DNA from: an uncultured Bacteroidales bacterium | GTDB taxonomy: Bacteria > Bacteroidota > Bacteroidia > Bacteroidales > Paludibacteraceae | DNA: 6,179 nucleotides | Assembly: GCA_903873355.1 (NCBI GenBank) | Contig: CAIQOG010000551.1 | Span: 1-6,179 of the forward strand | Direction of reading: 5' to 3' | Shown: positions 1 to 6,179 of the stretch, piece after piece | How positions within the stretch are numbered: the first letter of the stretch is position 1 | Layout of the letters: every line of letters begins with the position of its first letter | Made by a program: the position numbers and the translations under genes | The notes under the pieces: model-generated | Told to the model about the DNA's origin: nothing | Databases searched by the model: none | What the model saw: the letters and a program-made list of their open reading frames with translations, nothing else

Positions 1-109
1 CCAAGCCCCTAAAGGGGATGTAAAGAGTGGTTTGCGAATTGTTTATAAGTTTCATTTATAAGTAATATTAAGAGACGAAAGTAATTACACATCCCCTTTA
101 GGGGCTTGG
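1..109. repeat. Inverted-repeat element, REP/BIME- or MITE-like
   Basis: Bases 1-21 and 89-109 are perfect reverse complements (21 of 21), separated by a 67-base AT-rich interior. Each arm contains the near-palindrome CCCCTAAAGGGG (or its complement CCCCTTTAGGGG), so each arm can form its own small hairpin as well as pairing with the other. Pairing stops inward of the arms except for a few bases across a 2-base bulge. The left arm begins at the first base of the window, so the element may extend further left; the right arm runs on into GGGCG. There is no reading frame of note inside and no T-run after the right arm, so a simple intrinsic terminator is unlikely. Short GC-rich palindromic repeats between genes are common in Bacteroidota; assignment to a REP, BIME or MITE class is inference, since only one copy pair is visible. 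Confidence 0.75.
42..63. repeat. Direct 9-bp repeat inside the inverted-repeat element
   Basis: TTTATAAGT occurs at 42-50 and again at 55-63, separated by the four bases TTCA. It lies in the middle of the AT-rich interior between the two 21-bp arms. It could be a protein-binding pair, a small duplication, or chance in AT-rich DNA; the sequence alone does not decide. Confidence 0.5.
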
Positions 110-137
110 GGCGATTTGTTTCTTAGGATTTTAAAGC

Positions 138-143
138 AGGAGA
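138..143 (+). promoter_or_regulatory. Ribosome binding site (AGGAGA) of the SDR-like gene
   Basis: AGGAGA ends four bases before the ATG at 148, a little close but usable as a Shine-Dalgarno sequence. It is notable because the other genes in the window lack a purine-rich site at the usual distance, as is typical of Bacteroidota. It supports the chosen start. No clear TAnnTTTG promoter element is seen between the inverted repeat and this gene, so its promoter is either degenerate or lies further upstream. Confidence 0.55.
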
Positions 144-147
144 AAAG

Positions 148-792
148 ATGAAAAAAGCAGTTGTACTTGGTGGAACAGGCATGGTAGGAACTGAGCTTGT
201 GAAGTTATTGCTCGAAAATCAGGATTTTTCGGAAGTAGTTTCGCTGGTTCGACGTGATAGTGGAGTTATTCATCCTAAGCTAATCGAACGCGTTATTGAT
301 TTCGAACGACCCGAAGAATGGGTAAACTTTGTTGTCGGTGATGTGCTTTTTTCTACCCTTGGAACTACCCTTGCGCAGGCAAAAACCAAGGAAGCACAGT
401 TCAAAGTGGATTTCACCTATCAGTTTGCAATAGCCGAAATGGCTGCCCAAAATGGCGTTCCGGTGTATGTACTCGTTTCGTCGGCGGGAGCAGATCCCAA
501 ATCGGCGGTGTTTTATTCCAACATGAAAGGCAAGCTGGATGATGCAGTTCAGTCATTACCATTCAAAGTTATCAGTATTCTCCGCCCGGGACAATTAGAC
601 GGTAATCGTACCGAAAACCGCAAAGGAGAAAAAATGGCACTTTCAGTTGTTTATGCGCTGAATAAACTGGGAATTCTTCGTAAATACCGTCCTATTCAGG
701 CTGTGGATGTGGCAAAAGCCATGATAAGAGCTTCCGCAAAATCAGTTTCGGGTACTTATACACTCAATGAAGTTCACGAACTTGCTCGTTAA
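148..792 (+). CDS. Atypical SDR, NAD(P)-binding oxidoreductase (HTATIP2/YwnB-like)
   Basis: This is a 214-residue cytosolic protein with a Rossmann fold. The dinucleotide-binding loop GGTGMVG is at residues 8-14, right after the first strand (KKAVVLGG). A TLGTT segment at 70-74 follows strand 4, and YVLVSSAGAD at 107-116 carries the serine pair expected near the SDR active site. Y123 and K127 form a YxxxK pair (YSNMK), and RPGQLDGNR at 146-154 follows the next strand. This arrangement fits the atypical SDR/NAD(P)H-binding group that includes TIP30/HTATIP2 and bacterial YwnB-like proteins, which are usually about 210-230 residues, so the protein looks complete. The substrate is unknown; members are often annotated only as NAD-dependent epimerase/dehydratase or oxidoreductase. 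The start is supported by AGGAGA just upstream and by the fold beginning immediately. The next gene has its own promoter, so this one is probably transcribed separately. Confidence 0.88.
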   Translation: MKKAVVLGGTGMVGTELVKLLLENQDFSEVVSLVRRDSGVIHPKLIERVIDFERPEEWVNFVVGDVLFSTLGTTLAQAKTKEAQFKVDFTYQFAIAEMAAQNGVPVYVLVSSAGADPKSAVFYSNMKGKLDDAVQSLPFKVISILRPGQLDGNRTENRKGEKMALSVVYALNKLGILRKYRPIQAVDVAKAMIRASAKSVSGTYTLNEVHELAR

Positions 793-822
793 ACAAATTT
801 CACTTCCAAAGCGTTTGATACA

Positions 823-854
823 TTGTTGTTTAAAGGTATAAATATGTATCTTTG
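823..854 (+). promoter_or_regulatory. Bacteroidota-type promoter for the receptor operon
   Basis: The -7 element TATCTTTG at 847-854 matches the Bacteroidota sigma-A (sigma-ABfr) consensus TAnnTTTG. Two possible -33 TTG triplets lie upstream, at 823-825 (21-base gap) and 826-828 (18-base gap); the first is nearer the usual spacing. Transcription would begin around 860, giving a leader of roughly 25 bases before the ATG at 886. The site lies in the 93-base gap after the SDR-like gene, which shows no clear terminator hairpin. Confidence 0.65.
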
Positions 855-885
855 AAGCCGTTTTACAAAATCAAGCGCATTTTCA

Positions 886-3363
886 ATGAAAAATTTCTAT
901 CTGATTTATACTTTCCTCTTTCTATACACTACATTTTCTCCTGCTCAGAACGTTACTATCAGCGGTCATATAACTGATGCTAAAAACGGCGAAACCATTA
1001 TTAATGCAACTGTTTTTGAAAATAATTTGAAGAAAGGTTGTGTAAGTAATTCCTATGGTTATTATTCCATTACGTTGCCTAAAGGGAGAGTCAACCTTCT
1101 TTATTCCTATGTTGGTTATAAGCAGACAAACCGAAATTTTAAATTAAAAAAAGATACTGTTATTAATGTACAATTGTCTGAAAGCATAGAACTCTCGGAA
1201 GTAACGGTTTACGGCAACCGGAAAGATTTTGGGGTTCAGGGTTCGCAAATGAGTGCCATCGATGTGCCGATTGCCCAGATAAAATCCGTACCAACGCTGT
1301 TTGGCGAAACCGATGTGCTGAAAGCCCTGCAGCTCTTACCCGGAGTGAAAGCCGGTACAGAAGGTTCGGCCGGTTTTTTTGTACGTGGCGGCGGTCCCGA
1401 TGAGAATCTGATTATGCTCGATGGTGTGCCGGTGTATAATGTCAACCATATGTTTGGCTTTTTCTCGGTGTTCAATGCCGATGCCATTAAAAATGTGACC
1501 TTATATAAAGGTAGTTTCCCTGCACGTTTTGGCGGACGGCTTTCGTCGGTGGTGGATATCAGCATGAACGATGGAAATAATCGCACTTATCACGGCAATG
1601 TGACGGTTGGACTTATTTCGTCGAAAATAAACGTGGAAGGTCCGGTTCTTAGCGATAAAACCACTTTCAATTTTTCAGCCCGCCGCACTTATGCTGATAT
1701 ACTTGCTCAGCCTCTGATTCAGGCTACCCTGGCGAAACAACCCGGTATGGAAAAAACGTCGGCAGGCTATTATTTCTACGATTTGAATGCCAAGTTGAGT
1801 CATCAGTTTTCGGACAAAGACCGACTTTTCTTAAGTGTATTTACAGGCAATGATGTGATTTATGCCAACATTCAGCAAAGTTCAACCACCAGTCAGCTTA
1901 GTATTGCTGACCCATCCTTACTTAAAACCGATAAAACCTGGCTGAAAATGGACTGGAACTGGGGCAATATCCTCACTGCTTTGCGCTGGAATCATGTCAT
2001 CAACAATAAGTTATTTATGAATGCCACGGCGTATTATACCCGATATGATTTTTTGATGGGCGTGGGCATGAATACTGAAACAAGCATTGCAACTACTCCG
2101 CCCACCAATACCACTTCGTCAATTGACCTCGGATTTCATTCAGGCATTGATGATTATGCTGCCAAAGTAGACTTTGATTATGCACCAAACCCAAACCACG
2201 ATATTAAATTCGGAGCAAATTATACCTATCACACTTTTCGTCCGGGTGTAACAGTGGCGGAAAGTACAGGAGGAACAACTCAGCCTATGGACACCACCAT
2301 TGGCGATCAGAATATTTATTCGCACGAAGCTGTGGCTTATGCCGAAGATAATATTACCATCTCTGACGCATGGAAAGCCAATATTGGGTTGCATTATTCT
2401 ACTTTTAATGTACAGGGACAGTTTTATCAGTCCTTAGAACCAAGACTAAGCATGCGTTACCTGATAAATGAAAAATTATCGGTGAAGGCCGGTTATGCTT
2501 CAATGAGTCAGTACATACATTTGCTGTCGAACAGCAATATTGATTTGCCAACTGACTTGTGGGTACCGGTTACCAAGCGGGTTCAGCCTATGCGTTCGCA
2601 ACAGGTTTCGGTTGGAGTATTTTATAATTTATTGAATATGTTTGATTTATCGGTTGAATCGTATTATAAAACCATGGATAACCTGATTGAATACAAGGAT
2701 GGCGCTTCGTTTTTCGGATCGAGTACGGGTTGGGAAGATAAAGTAAATATCGGACGTGGTTGGGCTTACGGTATCGAGTTTCTGGCACAGAAAACGGTTG
2801 GGAAAACCACCGGTTGGATAGGCTATACCTGGTCGAAAACAGAGCGGCTCTTCAATCGCACCGGGCAGATATTGAATAACGGACTGGTTTTTCCTGCTAA
2901 ATACGACCGCACACACGATTTGAGCATTGTGGTTTCGCATAAATTCAGCGACCGTTTTGATGTGGCAGCAACCTGGGTATACAGTACCGGTAATGCCGGA
3001 ACATTAGCTCTGCAGAATTATACCGGTCCGGTTGTTCCGGGAACAAGCAATTCGCAAAAAGGGCTTTTCCCGGGCACGAATACTACCAGTATACCATACA
3101 TTAGCTCCCGAAACAATTTCAGATACGAGCCAACGCACCGCCTCGATGTGGGTGTGAATTTTCATAAGCAGCTGAAACATGGCAAACGTACCTGGAATGT
3201 AAGTTTATATAATGCGTACAATCAGCTTAATCCCTTTTTGACTACAGTAAAAACAAATTCGGTTTACAATTCTCAGACAAATACCTACAACCCCGTTAAG
3301 CAATTGACTCAGATTTCACTTTTTCCGGTAATTCCTTCGGTTAGTTATACCTACAAGTTCTAA
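886..3363 (+). CDS. TonB-dependent outer-membrane receptor with carboxypeptidase-regulatory-like domain
   Basis: This 825-residue protein is an outer-membrane active transporter energised by TonB-ExbBD. A signal peptide covers about residues 1-20 (hydrophobic YLIYTFLFLYTTF, cleavage near SPAQ). Residues 22-98 form the carboxypeptidase-regulatory-like extension common in Bacteroidota (VTISGHITDAKNGETI through DTVINVQL). LSEVTVYG at 103-110 sits where the TonB-contacting segment is usually found. The plug domain, about 115-230, contains FFVRGGGPDENLIMLDGVP (164-182) and PARFGGRLSSVVDI (212-225). The rest is the beta-barrel, beginning near the FSARRTYADIL segment (263-273), and it ends in Phe after an alternating aromatic pattern (SYTYKF), as outer-membrane barrels do. 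There is no STN domain, so direct anti-sigma signalling is not expected. The length is usual and the frame intact. A DUF4249 lipoprotein follows after 15 bp rather than a SusD homologue, so this is not a classic Sus glycan locus. The substrate cannot be inferred. Confidence 0.95.
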   Translation: MKNFYLIYTFLFLYTTFSPAQNVTISGHITDAKNGETIINATVFENNLKKGCVSNSYGYYSITLPKGRVNLLYSYVGYKQTNRNFKLKKDTVINVQLSESIELSEVTVYGNRKDFGVQGSQMSAIDVPIAQIKSVPTLFGETDVLKALQLLPGVKAGTEGSAGFFVRGGGPDENLIMLDGVPVYNVNHMFGFFSVFNADAIKNVTLYKGSFPARFGGRLSSVVDISMNDGNNRTYHGNVTVGLISSKINVEGPVLSDKTTFNFSARRTYADILAQPLIQATLAKQPGMEKTSAGYYFYDLNAKLSHQFSDKDRLFLSVFTGNDVIYANIQQSSTTSQLSIADPSLLKTDKTWLKMDWNWGNILTALRWNHVINNKLFMNATAYYTRYDFLMGVGMNTETSIATTPPTNTTSSIDLGFHSGIDDYAAKVDFDYAPNPNHDIKFGANYTYHTFRPGVTVAESTGGTTQPMDTTIGDQNIYSHEAVAYAEDNITISDAWKANIGLHYSTFNVQGQFYQSLEPRLSMRYLINEKLSVKAGYASMSQYIHLLSNSNIDLPTDLWVPVTKRVQPMRSQQVSVGVFYNLLNMFDLSVESYYKTMDNLIEYKDGASFFGSSTGWEDKVNIGRGWAYGIEFLAQKTVGKTTGWIGYTWSKTERLFNRTGQILNNGLVFPAKYDRTHDLSIVVSHKFSDRFDVAATWVYSTGNAGTLALQNYTGPVVPGTSNSQKGLFPGTNTTSIPYISSRNNFRYEPTHRLDVGVNFHKQLKHGKRTWNVSLYNAYNQLNPFLTTVKTNSVYNSQTNTYNPVKQLTQISLFPVIPSVSYTYKF

Positions 3364-3378
3364 ATCAAAGACTTTAAA

Positions 3379-4341
3379 ATGAATTCGCTCAAAACTTACA
3401 TAGCATTTTTACTCACGGCAATCCTTTTTACATCGTGCCAGAAGGTTATTGAATTTAATGGAGAAATCACAGAACCAATAGTTACTGTAAACAGTCTTGT
3501 AACACCAGATTCAGTAGTGTCGGCTCAGGTTTCTTATAGTCGGTTTTTTCTGAGTAATGATTCTGCTTACACTATGATTCCAAATGCTCAAACCAACTTG
3601 TACGTAAATGGTAGTTTGAAAGAAACACTTATATACAAAAGCAATGGAGTATATGTTGGAACCTATAAGCCGGTGGTGGGTGACTCGTTGAGTTTGCTGA
3701 TAAAAGTTCCGGGGGAAAAAGATGTGACTTGTGGAACAACACAAAAATCAGCTCCTTTGGTTTCATTTTCACTAAGTGATACAAGTACCGTTGCAACAGG
3801 AAAGAGAACTCCAATTCTTGCTTCTCCAACAAGTAAAGATACTATTGGAATTGGTTACGAATATAAAACGAATTGTTTGCTGCATCTCACTGACGATGGA
3901 GTAGAACGTAATTATTACCGGTTGGCAGTTACGACTAAAACCACATTGGGTACGAAAAAAACCTACGCATATACTTTTAACTTCGATGATATTGTTTCGG
4001 GTAATACAAATAACAACATTGGACCTCCTACGTCACTGGTTTCGAATAAATACAATATTTTTGATAATCAATTGTTTTTCGGGAAGTCGTATGCTTTGAA
4101 ATTTAGTGTTCTTTACAACAGGAACGTATTTTTTCCGGGGCATGAAAAAAATCCAAATAAACAGGAGGTTACAATTAATCTTCAGAAAATAAGTCATAGC
4201 TACTATCTTTATCTGCAAACAAGGGCGGGAATAAATACCAGAAATTTCTTTGCCGAACCAGTTCAGGTTTATTCCAATGTGGATGGCGGTATCGGAATTA
4301 TGGGAAGTTATACTAATAATGAAATAATATTATCCCTGTAA
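3379..4341 (+). CDS. DUF4249-type lipoprotein, partner of the TonB-dependent receptor
   Basis: This 320-residue protein begins with a lipoprotein signal: KTYIAFLLTAILFTSC, with Cys20 as the likely lipidated residue. Position -3 is Phe rather than the usual Leu, a slightly loose lipobox. After the anchor come an N-terminal beta-rich part (EPIVTVNSLVTPDSVVSAQV, residues 32-51) and IPNAQTNLYVNG, which resembles the family's immunoglobulin-like first half. Near the C-terminus EPVQVYSNVDGGIGIMG (293-309) matches the VYSN...GIGI ending I associate with DUF4249 proteins. The length suits the family. Its start is 15 bp after the receptor's stop, so the two are almost certainly co-transcribed. Such lipoproteins are repeatedly found beside receptors of this kind in Bacteroidota; a SusD-like role, capping the receptor or binding its substrate at the cell surface, is inference. 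No catalytic motif is visible. Family assignment is from recalled motifs, not a profile search. Confidence 0.82.
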   Translation: MNSLKTYIAFLLTAILFTSCQKVIEFNGEITEPIVTVNSLVTPDSVVSAQVSYSRFFLSNDSAYTMIPNAQTNLYVNGSLKETLIYKSNGVYVGTYKPVVGDSLSLLIKVPGEKDVTCGTTQKSAPLVSFSLSDTSTVATGKRTPILASPTSKDTIGIGYEYKTNCLLHLTDDGVERNYYRLAVTTKTTLGTKKTYAYTFNFDDIVSGNTNNNIGPPTSLVSNKYNIFDNQLFFGKSYALKFSVLYNRNVFFPGHEKNPNKQEVTINLQKISHSYYLYLQTRAGINTRNFFAEPVQVYSNVDGGIGIMGSYTNNEIILSL

Positions 4342-4397
4342 ATTTTACTTCGGATTTATCATTTTTTGCTTGAAGTGGGTTAAGAATTAAAGACTAC

Positions 4398-4430
4398 CTG
4401 TATTTATATGCAGAAAAATGATTAATTTTG
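4398..4430 (+). promoter_or_regulatory. Possible promoter for the membrane-GNAT gene
   Basis: TAATTTTG at 4423-4430 fits the TAnnTTTG -7 consensus. The -33 region is weak: only CTG at 4398-4400, with a 22-base gap. Transcription would begin near 4437 and leave a leader of about 47 bases, AT-rich and without a Shine-Dalgarno site. The rest of the 142-base gap (4342-4483) holds only a weak 5-bp inverted repeat and no convincing terminator for the receptor operon. Confidence 0.45.
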
Positions 4431-4483
4431 CATTTCAGTCTGATTTTAGACTTGAAAAAATCAAACAATAAACTAAAAAATTT

Positions 4484-5125
4484 ATGTTTTTAAATATTAC
4501 GTGGCTGGAATGGGTGGGTTACCTTGGTTCTATAGTTGTTGCAGTCTCACTTACAATGAGTTCCATCAAAAAACTGAGATGGTATAATCTTTTAGGTGCT
4601 ACTATTTTCTCATTCTACGGTTTTGCTATTGGTGCTTTGCCGGTTGGTTTTCTTAATTTATTCATCTCGTTGGCCGATGTGTATTACATTTACAAAATGT
4701 ATTCTTATAAAGAAGCATTTCAGGCTGTTTTTGTAAAATCGGATGACAATTACCTCCATTATTTTATTGATTACCATAAGACCGAGATTAAACAATTTTT
4801 TCCGGAATTCTCAAATAATGCATTTGAGCCCGGTTCAGATAGAAATTTCATTCTCTTTTTATTACGCGATGCTAAAGTTGCAGGTGTTTTTATGGGAATT
4901 AATGAAAAATCAGTATTGACTGTTCATTTAGATTTTGTCACAGCAGAATATCGTGATTTAAAGCCGGGAGATTTTATCTATAAAAGTAATACCGATTTAA
5001 TGAGTGCTCATGGAATCACTAAGTTGGTATGTAAAACCGAAAACAAAACTCATCAGAAATACCTAGCTAAAATGGGTTTTGAAAGCAAAACTACAAGTAC
5101 CGGTTTGTACGAAAAATCTCTTTAA
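4484..5125 (+). CDS. Membrane protein: YgjV/SemiSWEET-like helices plus degenerate GNAT-like domain
   Basis: This 213-residue protein has two visible parts. Residues 7-73 make three hydrophobic helices (about 7-27, 33-52 and 55-73). Their spacing, the YG at 45-46 and PVGFLN at 53-58 recall YgjV-like inner-membrane proteins and single SemiSWEET/PQ-loop units. Residues 83-213 are soluble and read like a GNAT acyltransferase fold: strand pair FILFLLRDAKVAGVFMGI (122-139), a long strand VLTVHLDFVTAEYRDLKPG (144-162), strand KLVCKTE (180-186) and the typical late motif HQKYLAKMGFE (190-200). The acetyl-CoA pyrophosphate loop, normally R/QxxGxG/A, is replaced by RDLKPGD (157-163), so acetyltransferase activity is doubtful. 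The soluble part probably faces the cytoplasm, but topology was not computed. No Shine-Dalgarno site precedes the ATG, which lies in an A-rich leader. It has its own possible promoter and is separated from both neighbours by more than 120 bases. The biological role is unknown. Confidence 0.75.
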   Translation: MFLNITWLEWVGYLGSIVVAVSLTMSSIKKLRWYNLLGATIFSFYGFAIGALPVGFLNLFISLADVYYIYKMYSYKEAFQAVFVKSDDNYLHYFIDYHKTEIKQFFPEFSNNAFEPGSDRNFILFLLRDAKVAGVFMGINEKSVLTVHLDFVTAEYRDLKPGDFIYKSNTDLMSAHGITKLVCKTENKTHQKYLAKMGFESKTTSTGLYEKSL

Positions 5126-5138
5126 AAACTTCTGTCTG

Positions 5139-5171
5139 TTGTCTGACTTGGCGATTTCTTTCTTACCTTTG
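5139..5171 (+). promoter_or_regulatory. Bacteroidota-type promoter for priA
   Basis: TACCTTTG at 5164-5171 is a full match to the -7 consensus TAnnTTTG. TTG at 5139-5141 is the best -33 candidate, with a 22-base gap, slightly longer than usual. Transcription would begin near 5178, giving a leader of about 78 bases before the ATG at 5256. The leader has no Shine-Dalgarno site at the right distance (AGAGGAA at 5199-5205 is some 50 bases too far) and only weak inverted repeats. No clear terminator for the preceding gene is seen in the 130-base gap. Confidence 0.6.
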
Positions 5172-5255
5172 CAATAACAAAAAAGACAGCCTTCAATTAG
5201 AGGAATTCTTTATTTCCTGTAAGCTCGGTTCCTTGTCTCATTGTTTACTGTCAGC

Positions 5256-6179
5256 ATGAAATACATCGATGTAATACTCCCTTTGCCTCTGGCTAACACT
5301 TTTACCTATTCCGTTCCCGACGAATGGTCTGATTCAGTGCGTATTGGTATGCGGGTGGTTGTTCAGTTTGGCAAAAAGAAAATGTACACGGCGATAGTTG
5401 CACTTATTCATACTCAAAAACCCGAAGCAGTTTACGAAATCAAGGAAATTGTTTCTTTGCTTGATGCGCAGCCGATTCTGCGCTTTCCTCAATTGAAATT
5501 CTGGGATTGGATTTCGTCTTATTATCAGGCTTTCATGGGCGATGTGTATCAGGCTGCGGTTCCTGCCGGACTAAAACTCGAAAGCGAAACGCGTGTTTGT
5601 ATCAATCCCGATTTTGAAGCTGAATGTCTGTTGTCGGAAAAAGAACAAAAGGTGTTGGATATACTTTCGGACGGGAAACCACTGACCATAACAGAATTGA
5701 ATAAAATTGCCGAATCGCGTGACATCATGCCAACTGTCAATAAGTTGCTTGAAAAAGGTGGCGTGGAAATCAGTGAGGAACTTTCAGACAACTTTCGGGC
5801 AAAAACAGAAACCTTTGTAAAGTTGACTGATGAAGCATTAAAGGAAGAAAATCTGCGTCGCATTTTTGATGAATTAGGTCGTGCTAAAAAGCAATTGGAA
5901 GTGTTGATGAAATATATCGATTTATCGAAGTGCCTTATTCCTGCAAAACAAATAGAAGTAACCAAAAAAGATTTACTTGAAAAATCAGGCGCATCAGCCA
6001 CTATTCTGAGTGGACTAATTGAGCGTGGCGTGCTTGAAACTTATTTAAAAGAAATAGGACGACTCGACATTTCCGAAATTCAGACTGCCGAAGTATATCC
6101 GCTGAATGAATTTCAGCAAACAGCTTTCACTGAAATCGAAAAGCAGTTTAGCGAAAAACCGGTGATTTTGCTGCATGGC
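5256..6179 (+). CDS. priA: Primosomal protein N' (replication restart helicase PriA), 5' part
   Basis: The frame is open from the ATG at 5256 to the last base, giving 308 residues with no stop; the rest lies beyond the window. PriA is the cytosolic 3'-to-5' helicase that recognises stalled or repaired forks and reloads the replicative helicase. Residues 1-105 match its N-terminal 3'-DNA-end-binding domain: YIDVILPLPLANTFTYSVP (3-21), GMRVVVQFGKKKMYTAIV (31-48), and WDWISSYYQAFMGDVYQAAVP (83-103), which fits the conserved stretch ending in A-P. Residues about 115-270 fit the winged-helix region, with helices such as LTITELNKIAE and VTKKDLLEKSGAS. The helicase core begins with YPLNEFQQTAF (281-291) and VILLHG (303-308), directly before the place where PriA has its Walker A motif (usually GVTxSGKTE). 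Full PriA in Bacteroidota is about 800 residues, so over a third is present. The start is the natural one, since the conserved domain begins at once. A separate promoter lies upstream. Confidence 0.93.
   Translation, partial: MKYIDVILPLPLANTFTYSVPDEWSDSVRIGMRVVVQFGKKKMYTAIVALIHTQKPEAVYEIKEIVSLLDAQPILRFPQLKFWDWISSYYQAFMGDVYQAAVPAGLKLESETRVCINPDFEAECLLSEKEQKVLDILSDGKPLTITELNKIAESRDIMPTVNKLLEKGGVEISEELSDNFRAKTETFVKLTDEALKEENLRRIFDELGRAKKQLEVLMKYIDLSKCLIPAKQIEVTKKDLLEKSGASATILSGLIERGVLETYLKEIGRLDISEIQTAEVYPLNEFQQTAFTEIEKQFSEKPVILLHG

Noticed and set aside
1..147. CRISPR array or attachment site at the left end
   Set aside because: The repeat occurs as one inverted pair, not as regularly spaced direct repeats, and there is no integrase, tRNA or Cas gene in view.
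1236..1586. 116-residue open frame on the minus strand inside the receptor gene
   Set aside because: It lies wholly opposite the conserved plug-domain coding sequence, has no recognisable domain or promoter, and is best explained as a shadow of a highly constrained gene.
2588..2940. Overlapping minus-strand frames within the beta-barrel region
   Set aside because: They are opposite a clearly coding receptor segment, overlap each other and show no protein-family features.
886..3363. SusC-type glycan utilisation locus
   Set aside because: The receptor shares the general domain order, but no SusD homologue, glycoside hydrolase or hybrid two-component regulator is present, and the partner lipoprotein is of a different family.
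4347..4376. Possible terminator after the receptor operon (ACTTC ... GAAGT)
   Set aside because: The stem is only 5 bp with a 20-base loop, and the T-run lies inside the loop rather than after the stem.
5201..5218. Hairpin in the priA leader (AGGAA ... TTCCT)
   Set aside because: A 5-bp stem with an 8-base loop is too weak and too common in AT-rich DNA to call a regulatory structure; no known riboswitch or leader motif was recognised.
5549..6001. 150-residue open frame on the minus strand
   Set aside because: It is antisense to the conserved priA frame, which is open without a stop from 5256 to the window end. The minus-strand product is Ser/Phe-rich low-information sequence with no recognisable fold.

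Overview
The window looks like chromosomal DNA of a Bacteroidota bacterium, probably of the order Bacteroidales. A Paludibacter-like relative is a guess from gene content and moderate AT-richness, not a demonstrated placement. Evidence for the phylum: a TonB-dependent receptor with a carboxypeptidase-regulatory-like N-terminal extension, a downstream DUF4249-type lipoprotein, promoter -7 elements of the TAnnTTTG type in front of three transcription units, and mostly absent Shine-Dalgarno sequences.

Layout, all genes on the + strand. Bases 1-109 hold a perfect 21-bp inverted repeat whose arms are themselves partly palindromic; it looks like a REP/BIME- or MITE-like intergenic element and may continue to the left of the window. 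Bases 148-792 encode an atypical short-chain dehydrogenase-like NAD(P)-binding protein. Bases 886-4341 are a two-gene operon: an 825-residue outer-membrane TonB-dependent receptor, then after 15 bp a DUF4249 lipoprotein, with a good Bacteroidota-type promoter in front. Bases 4484-5125 encode a small protein that appears to join a three-helix YgjV/SemiSWEET-like membrane unit to a degenerate GNAT-like domain. From 5256 to the right edge runs the first 308 codons of priA (primosomal replication helicase), cut by the window just before its Walker A motif.

Functionally, the receptor and lipoprotein probably form one outer-membrane uptake or sensing unit whose substrate cannot be read from the sequence. 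The other genes are unrelated neighbours: a redox or NAD(P)-binding protein, a membrane protein of unknown role and a DNA replication-restart helicase. No tRNA, rRNA, CRISPR array, transposase gene or convincing intrinsic terminator was seen, and no gene-free stretch exceeds about 150 bases. I see no strong case for a wholly new system. The points most worth checking are the inverted-repeat element, the receptor/DUF4249 pair and the membrane-GNAT fusion.
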